Assembly (NCBI GenBank): GCA_947367855.1
Contig: CANBFE010000047.1
Coordinates: 1 to 18,295 of the forward strand
DNA from: an uncultured Lachnospiraceae bacterium
Lineage (GTDB): Bacteria > Bacillota > Clostridia > Lachnospirales > Lachnospiraceae
DNA: 18,295 bases
Reading direction: 5' to 3'
In this document: positions 15,145 to 18,295 of the stretch, piece by piece
How positions within the stretch are numbered: position 1 is the first letter of the stretch
Layout: the number at the start of each line of letters is the position of its first letter
Made by a program: the position numbers and the translations under genes
Notes under the pieces: model-generated
What the model was told of the DNA's origin: nothing
The model's input: only the letters and a program-made list of their open reading frames with translations
Database searches by the model: none

Positions 15145-17838
15145 TCAGCTCTCGGCCACCAGTTTCAGCAGCTTCAAAATCATATCCCCGGTTCCCACAT
15201 TATATCCGGCGACGCCATAGATGCAGTTCATGCTCCTGTTTACAATCACGGCCAAAGGCAGTTTCCCCGGCTCCAGATACATCCTGCGGGCCACGGCCTC
15301 CATATCCGCCCCGAAATCGTCCAGGAAAAGGCGAATCTCCGGCAGTGCTTCAAGCACCCTCCTGCAGGCCGGATTCTGCCTGATGGCAGGACGCTGTGCA
15401 ATAAAGTAAATCCCGTTCTCCAGAGCCGCATATTCTTCCCTGCGTTCGTAAATCTCGTTGAGAATATGCTCCGTGGGTTCCTCGTCCTCTCCAAGCCACA
15501 CAAACAGCCCTTCCCGCTCCTGCACCAGTTCCGAAATCCTGTGCTCCGCCCCGTCTTCCGTTCTCAGGGCAAAATCCGCAATGTCGTTAGCAACCAGCAT
15601 ATCGGAAAGCTCTACCTCCATCTGCTCCAGAACGATCTCCTTTTTCTCCCCCTCTGCCAGTTGGAAGAAATACTGTTTTGCAAAAATATTGCCATTTGGC
15701 AGACGGTTTGCCGTCAACACTCTGTATTTCCCGGGGAACACAGGCACCGGACCGGAAATCTTGCCCTCTTCTCCCCATCCAAGCATCAATGTATGGTATC
15801 TGCCGTCCTCGAAGCGGGCCATGGTCCAGTTTCCGAAATAATTCCACTCCACGTCTCCCTGTTTCTGCAGAATGACTTCACAGGTTCTCTCCTCATGCTC
15901 CATGGGAACAAAGCGTCCCTGGGCTCCCGGCTCCTGCACCCATACCTCCGGCATTCCTTCTACCGGATCCAGTCTTGCGGGAATCCCCAATGTCCTCAGC
16001 ATCTGCACGCAGACCACCTCCCTGGTGATCTCGCTTCCGAAACCGCTCTCCAGGGCTGCTTCCGCGGAAGTCACCAGAGAGCCGTACTCCGCCTTTTTCT
16101 CGGAAACAATGCTTTCCTTCACCAGTTTCCAGGCCTGTACCGGATCTCTGCGGATCTCCTCCGCCAGGTTCCTGCCCTGCCTGCCGCTCTCCTGCTCCAA
16201 CCAGGTACGGATACTTTTCCGGAAAGGCCGAATCATCTCGTTCCAGACCCTGGGGCGCAGAATATAGGGCACCAGTACTTCTTCCGCCCAGGTTCCGCAA
16301 TAGGCGGCGGTCTCCACGCAGTTATCCTCCAGAATATCCGCCGTAATATCCCGATAATCCTTCTCCCGCAGGCTCCCAAGCAAAGCCAGCTTCCACCGGG
16401 CGGGATACCGTCCTGCCGCGGGCCTTGTGAGGAAATCCGCAATCTCCTTCTGGTTGCCGCAGGCCTTTTTCATTATGTCAATACATTTTTCTTTTCTCTC
16501 AGCAGCATTCCCGGTATCCGCATCCTTCCCCGGCCCCGCATTCTCGGCCTCGATCTCCGCCTCCAGCGCCGCTGCCGCCTGTCCGGCCAGTTCCTCATTG
16601 TAAAATCGACTCTCCTTGTCCTTCCGCAGGGACGCAGACTCCGCAAGCCGCTCCTTCCCCCTGCGCTTCTGTTCCCCGGTCAGAACAACCCGGTTCACAG
16701 GAGAATCTGCCGGCGCGGCGATCACCATCTCCTCCCAGGTTTCAAGCTTTTCTTCCGGCGTTTTCAGGACAATCCTGCACACCTTGCCCTCCTTGGTATC
16801 AATCAGGCATTCCCCGTACAGCTCATCCTTTGCCGCCGTCACATGCATTGTGCCAAGACCGGTACGAAGACTGCACCTGCCCGCTTTGTCTGTCCGCACG
16901 GTGGCGATTTCCCCGAAGCAGGCCCCGTTCATCACCTCAAAATGCACAGCCACATCTCCCTGGGGATTTCCCTCCTCATCCACGATCTCCACAGCTGCTT
17001 CCGTGGTCAGGGCGTAACGTCCCAGATGATTCAGCACATGACTCATATCCTTCATGGGCATTACCTGCAGCTTTGACCCTGCCTGCCCCAGGTCCTCATC
17101 ATCCGGCTCCGTGGGCAGCAGCCAGCGGGAATGCACCAGCATGGCCCGGGAGGACGCTCCGGTAAACCATCCCTTATTCACTACCTCCTCCGGCTCGCAG
17201 GCTCCCAGGAACACCCACTTTCCGTCTGCCCAGGCTTCCACCCAGGCATGATTGTCGTCACAGTGGGACCACAAGGGCACATACACCTGCCTGGCAGGAA
17301 TGCCCAGACTGCGCAGCACGGAAACGCCGAAGGTGGATTCCTCCCCGCATCTTCCGTAGGCGGAATGGTACACGCACAGGGGACTGGCAGTCCTTCCGTC
17401 CGTAGCCCGGTAAGTGGCCTGGGAGGCAAGCCAGTAATTCACTTTCAGCAAAGCGTCGTGCATATTCATCCCTGCAATCTGCTCTTTCAGTTCCCTGTAA
17501 AAGAATCCACGGTGATCCGTCAAATCCTCATTGTTCACCCGATGATGCAGAACATAGCCCGCAAATGTTTTCTCCGGCACCTTCCCCGCGAAAGGCCCCT
17601 TCTCCCACAGAAACACCCCATGCCTGGCATAAGCCTCAAAAAGCTCCACCGGATAATCCAGAGCATCGCTCAGAGGCATGGACGCATACAGACATTTCAA
17701 CGCCTCCGCTTCCTGGGAACGCCCTTCCTCACCGGCTCTCTCTACAGCCGCCGCCACTGCTGCCCCCTTCTTCCCCATGCGCTTTACCTGCGCCTGAAAG
17801 GGGGGCTCCATTTCTTCCATAAACTTTTGTGTAAACAT
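15145..17838 (-). CDS. Large cytoplasmic transglutaminase-fold protein with thioredoxin-like tail
   Basis: An 897-residue protein without signal peptide. A helical N-terminal region (1-130) leads into a transglutaminase-like domain: C164 in YGRCGEES (161-168), LGIPAR (178-183), H197 in DDNHAWVEAW (194-203), and FLGACEPEE (210-218), where the usual Asp position is G212 and E215 may substitute. A beta-sandwich, carboxypeptidase-regulatory-like domain follows (about 281-360), then a charged linker (385-450). A second region (about 570-635) repeats the transglutaminase pattern around LRTLGIPAR (614-622), but the Cys position is E603, so it seems inactive. A second beta domain (about 695-740) precedes a thioredoxin-like end (747-897; NDIADFAL, LFVWLGEDEEPT, PLAVIVNR) with no CxxC. 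The fold supports hydrolysis or transfer at amide bonds; the substrate is unknown. ATG at 17836-17838 has AAGGAG close by; a longer reading to 17877 lacks one. It lies 132 bases upstream of the fucosidase gene, with no clear terminator between. Confidence 0.85.
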   Translation of the reverse strand: MFTQKFMEEMEPPFQAQVKRMGKKGAAVAAAVERAGEEGRSQEAEALKCLYASMPLSDALDYPVELFEAYARHGVFLWEKGPFAGKVPEKTFAGYVLHHRVNNEDLTDHRGFFYRELKEQIAGMNMHDALLKVNYWLASQATYRATDGRTASPLCVYHSAYGRCGEESTFGVSVLRSLGIPARQVYVPLWSHCDDNHAWVEAWADGKWVFLGACEPEEVVNKGWFTGASSRAMLVHSRWLLPTEPDDEDLGQAGSKLQVMPMKDMSHVLNHLGRYALTTEAAVEIVDEEGNPQGDVAVHFEVMNGACFGEIATVRTDKAGRCSLRTGLGTMHVTAAKDELYGECLIDTKEGKVCRIVLKTPEEKLETWEEMVIAAPADSPVNRVVLTGEQKRRGKERLAESASLRKDKESRFYNEELAGQAAAALEAEIEAENAGPGKDADTGNAAERKEKCIDIMKKACGNQKEIADFLTRPAAGRYPARWKLALLGSLREKDYRDITADILEDNCVETAAYCGTWAEEVLVPYILRPRVWNEMIRPFRKSIRTWLEQESGRQGRNLAEEIRRDPVQAWKLVKESIVSEKKAEYGSLVTSAEAALESGFGSEITREVVCVQMLRTLGIPARLDPVEGMPEVWVQEPGAQGRFVPMEHEERTCEVILQKQGDVEWNYFGNWTMARFEDGRYHTLMLGWGEEGKISGPVPVFPGKYRVLTANRLPNGNIFAKQYFFQLAEGEKKEIVLEQMEVELSDMLVANDIADFALRTEDGAEHRISELVQEREGLFVWLGEDEEPTEHILNEIYERREEYAALENGIYFIAQRPAIRQNPACRRVLEALPEIRLFLDDFGADMEAVARRMYLEPGKLPLAVIVNRSMNCIYGVAGYNVGTGDMILKLLKLVAES

Positions 17839-17883
17839 ACTTCTCCTTCCTTTACCCTGATTAGATGTCAGCACCAAAAGATA

Positions 17884-17907
17884 TGACTGGCCCTGATAAT
17901 GCAGTCA
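17884..17907. promoter_or_regulatory. Dyad upstream of the transglutaminase-fold gene
   Basis: TGACTG (17884-17889) and CAGTCA (17902-17907) form an inverted repeat with a 12-base centre, 46 bases before the start codon, within the expected promoter zone. No convincing -35/-10 pair is seen there. A regulator site is possible, but a chance repeat of six bases cannot be excluded. Confidence 0.25.
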
Positions 17908-17944
17908 GACATAACCCTCCAAACAAATTCAACGGATCACTTAC

Positions 17945-18041
17945 AAAAACCACCAGGGGCCGCTGCATTGAGGATACAGGATAAACTTTTCAGGCACAAA
18001 TTCCCTGTTCTGTGTCCGTCTTCCTCAATGCAGCAGCCCCT
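17945..18041 (-). terminator. Long inverted repeat, probable terminator of the sugar permease operon
   Basis: Arms at 17955-17974 (AGGGGCCGCTGCATTGAGGA) and 18022-18041 are complementary at 19 of 20 positions, with a 47-base centre. On the minus strand the stem is followed after five bases by TTTTT (17945-17949). It lies 77 bases beyond the permease stop, so it fits a rho-independent terminator, although the stem and loop are unusually long. The whole gene-free stretch 17839-18118 holds this repeat, the dyad at 17884-17907, and otherwise nothing recognised. Confidence 0.6.
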
Positions 18042-18118
18042 GTGTCATTTTCCGTCAATCATACTGTCAATTATACATCTATCCTGGCACATTTTCAATC
18101 ACTGCCGAAAATATACCA

Positions 18119-18295
18119 TTAACCCTTCACAGCACCGATCATAACACCCTGAACCAGATACTTTTGAACGAAAGGATACAACATCAGCACCGGCAGCGAT
18201 CCCACAACGATGGTGGAGTATTTCAGCAGATCCGACATACCCTGGAGCTTGGCTGCCGCAGAAGCATCCGAAACTTTTGTCATATCTACCTGACC
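18119..18295 (-). CDS. Carbohydrate ABC transporter permease, LplC/YtcP type (C-terminal 58 residues)
   Basis: The frame is open from the right window edge to TAA at 18119-18121. The 58 visible residues include KVSDASAAAKLQGMSD, then a last membrane segment (YSTIVVGSLPVLMLYPFVQ) and the end QKYLVQGVMIGAVKG. This ending is characteristic of the second membrane subunit of CUT1-type sugar importers of the LplC/YtcP group, with the periplasmic-side LPVLMLYPFVQKYLVQG pattern. The rest of the gene, and probably the partner permease and the binding protein, lie to the right. It is on the same strand as the transglutaminase-fold and fucosidase genes, separated from them by a likely terminator. The imported sugar is unknown; fucosylated oligosaccharide is a guess from the neighbours. 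Confidence 0.9.
   Translation of the reverse strand, partial: GQVDMTKVSDASAAAKLQGMSDLLKYSTIVVGSLPVLMLYPFVQKYLVQGVMIGAVKG

Noticed and set aside
15466..17076. 536-codon plus-strand open frame
   Set aside because: It is antisense to the transglutaminase-fold gene and has no recognisable domain.

Overview
The window looks like a chromosomal segment of a Gram-positive anaerobe of the Clostridia, most likely Lachnospiraceae. This is inferred from the moderately high GC of the main body, the strong AGGAGG-type ribosome binding sites, the close head-to-tail packing, and the gene set (LplC-type sugar permease, GH29 fucosidase, clostridial-type MATE and ABC-F proteins, PepF). It is a judgement from protein character, not a database match. 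Almost all genes lie on the minus strand; only pepF and a GTPase remnant at the left edge lie on the plus strand.

Layout: (1) Positions 1-990 are visibly AT-rich and hold the C-terminal part of a GTPase-like protein without its P-loop; composition changes abruptly near 970-1000, where a GC-rich hairpin follows. (2) 1092-7643 is a five-gene minus-strand operon read as aminotransferase, ABC-F ATPase, MATE exporter, SAM methyltransferase, membrane-anchored alpha/beta hydrolase. Two junctions are 4-base start/stop overlaps, and a promoter stands before the aminotransferase. (3) A divergent intergenic region at 7644-7853 separates this from pepF (plus strand), which ends in a clear terminator at 9669-9698. 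(4) Convergent to pepF is a two-gene minus-strand unit: a cysteine-peptidase-like protein of the C39/papain type followed 6 bases later by an endonuclease Q family (PHP plus zinc finger) protein. (5) pgi, with a near-consensus promoter and its own terminator. (6) A carbohydrate-use region: alpha-L-fucosidase (GH29, cytoplasmic), a 897-residue cytoplasmic transglutaminase-fold protein, and the last 58 codons of an LplC-type sugar ABC permease at the right edge.

How the genes may work together: the sugar permease, transglutaminase-fold protein and intracellular fucosidase lie head-to-tail and suggest import and intracellular breakdown of fucosylated glycans or glycoconjugates, with pgi just downstream serving central sugar metabolism. 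The ABC-F/MATE/methyltransferase/hydrolase operon has the make-up of a drug-tolerance or export cassette, but its substrate cannot be read from the sequence.

The most interesting items are the transglutaminase-fold protein (active first domain, decayed second domain, thioredoxin-like tail, and motifs reminiscent of peptide:N-glycanase), the cysteine-protease-like/EndoQ pair, and the AT-rich GTPase remnant of likely foreign origin. No tRNA, rRNA, CRISPR array, insertion sequence or riboswitch was recognised.
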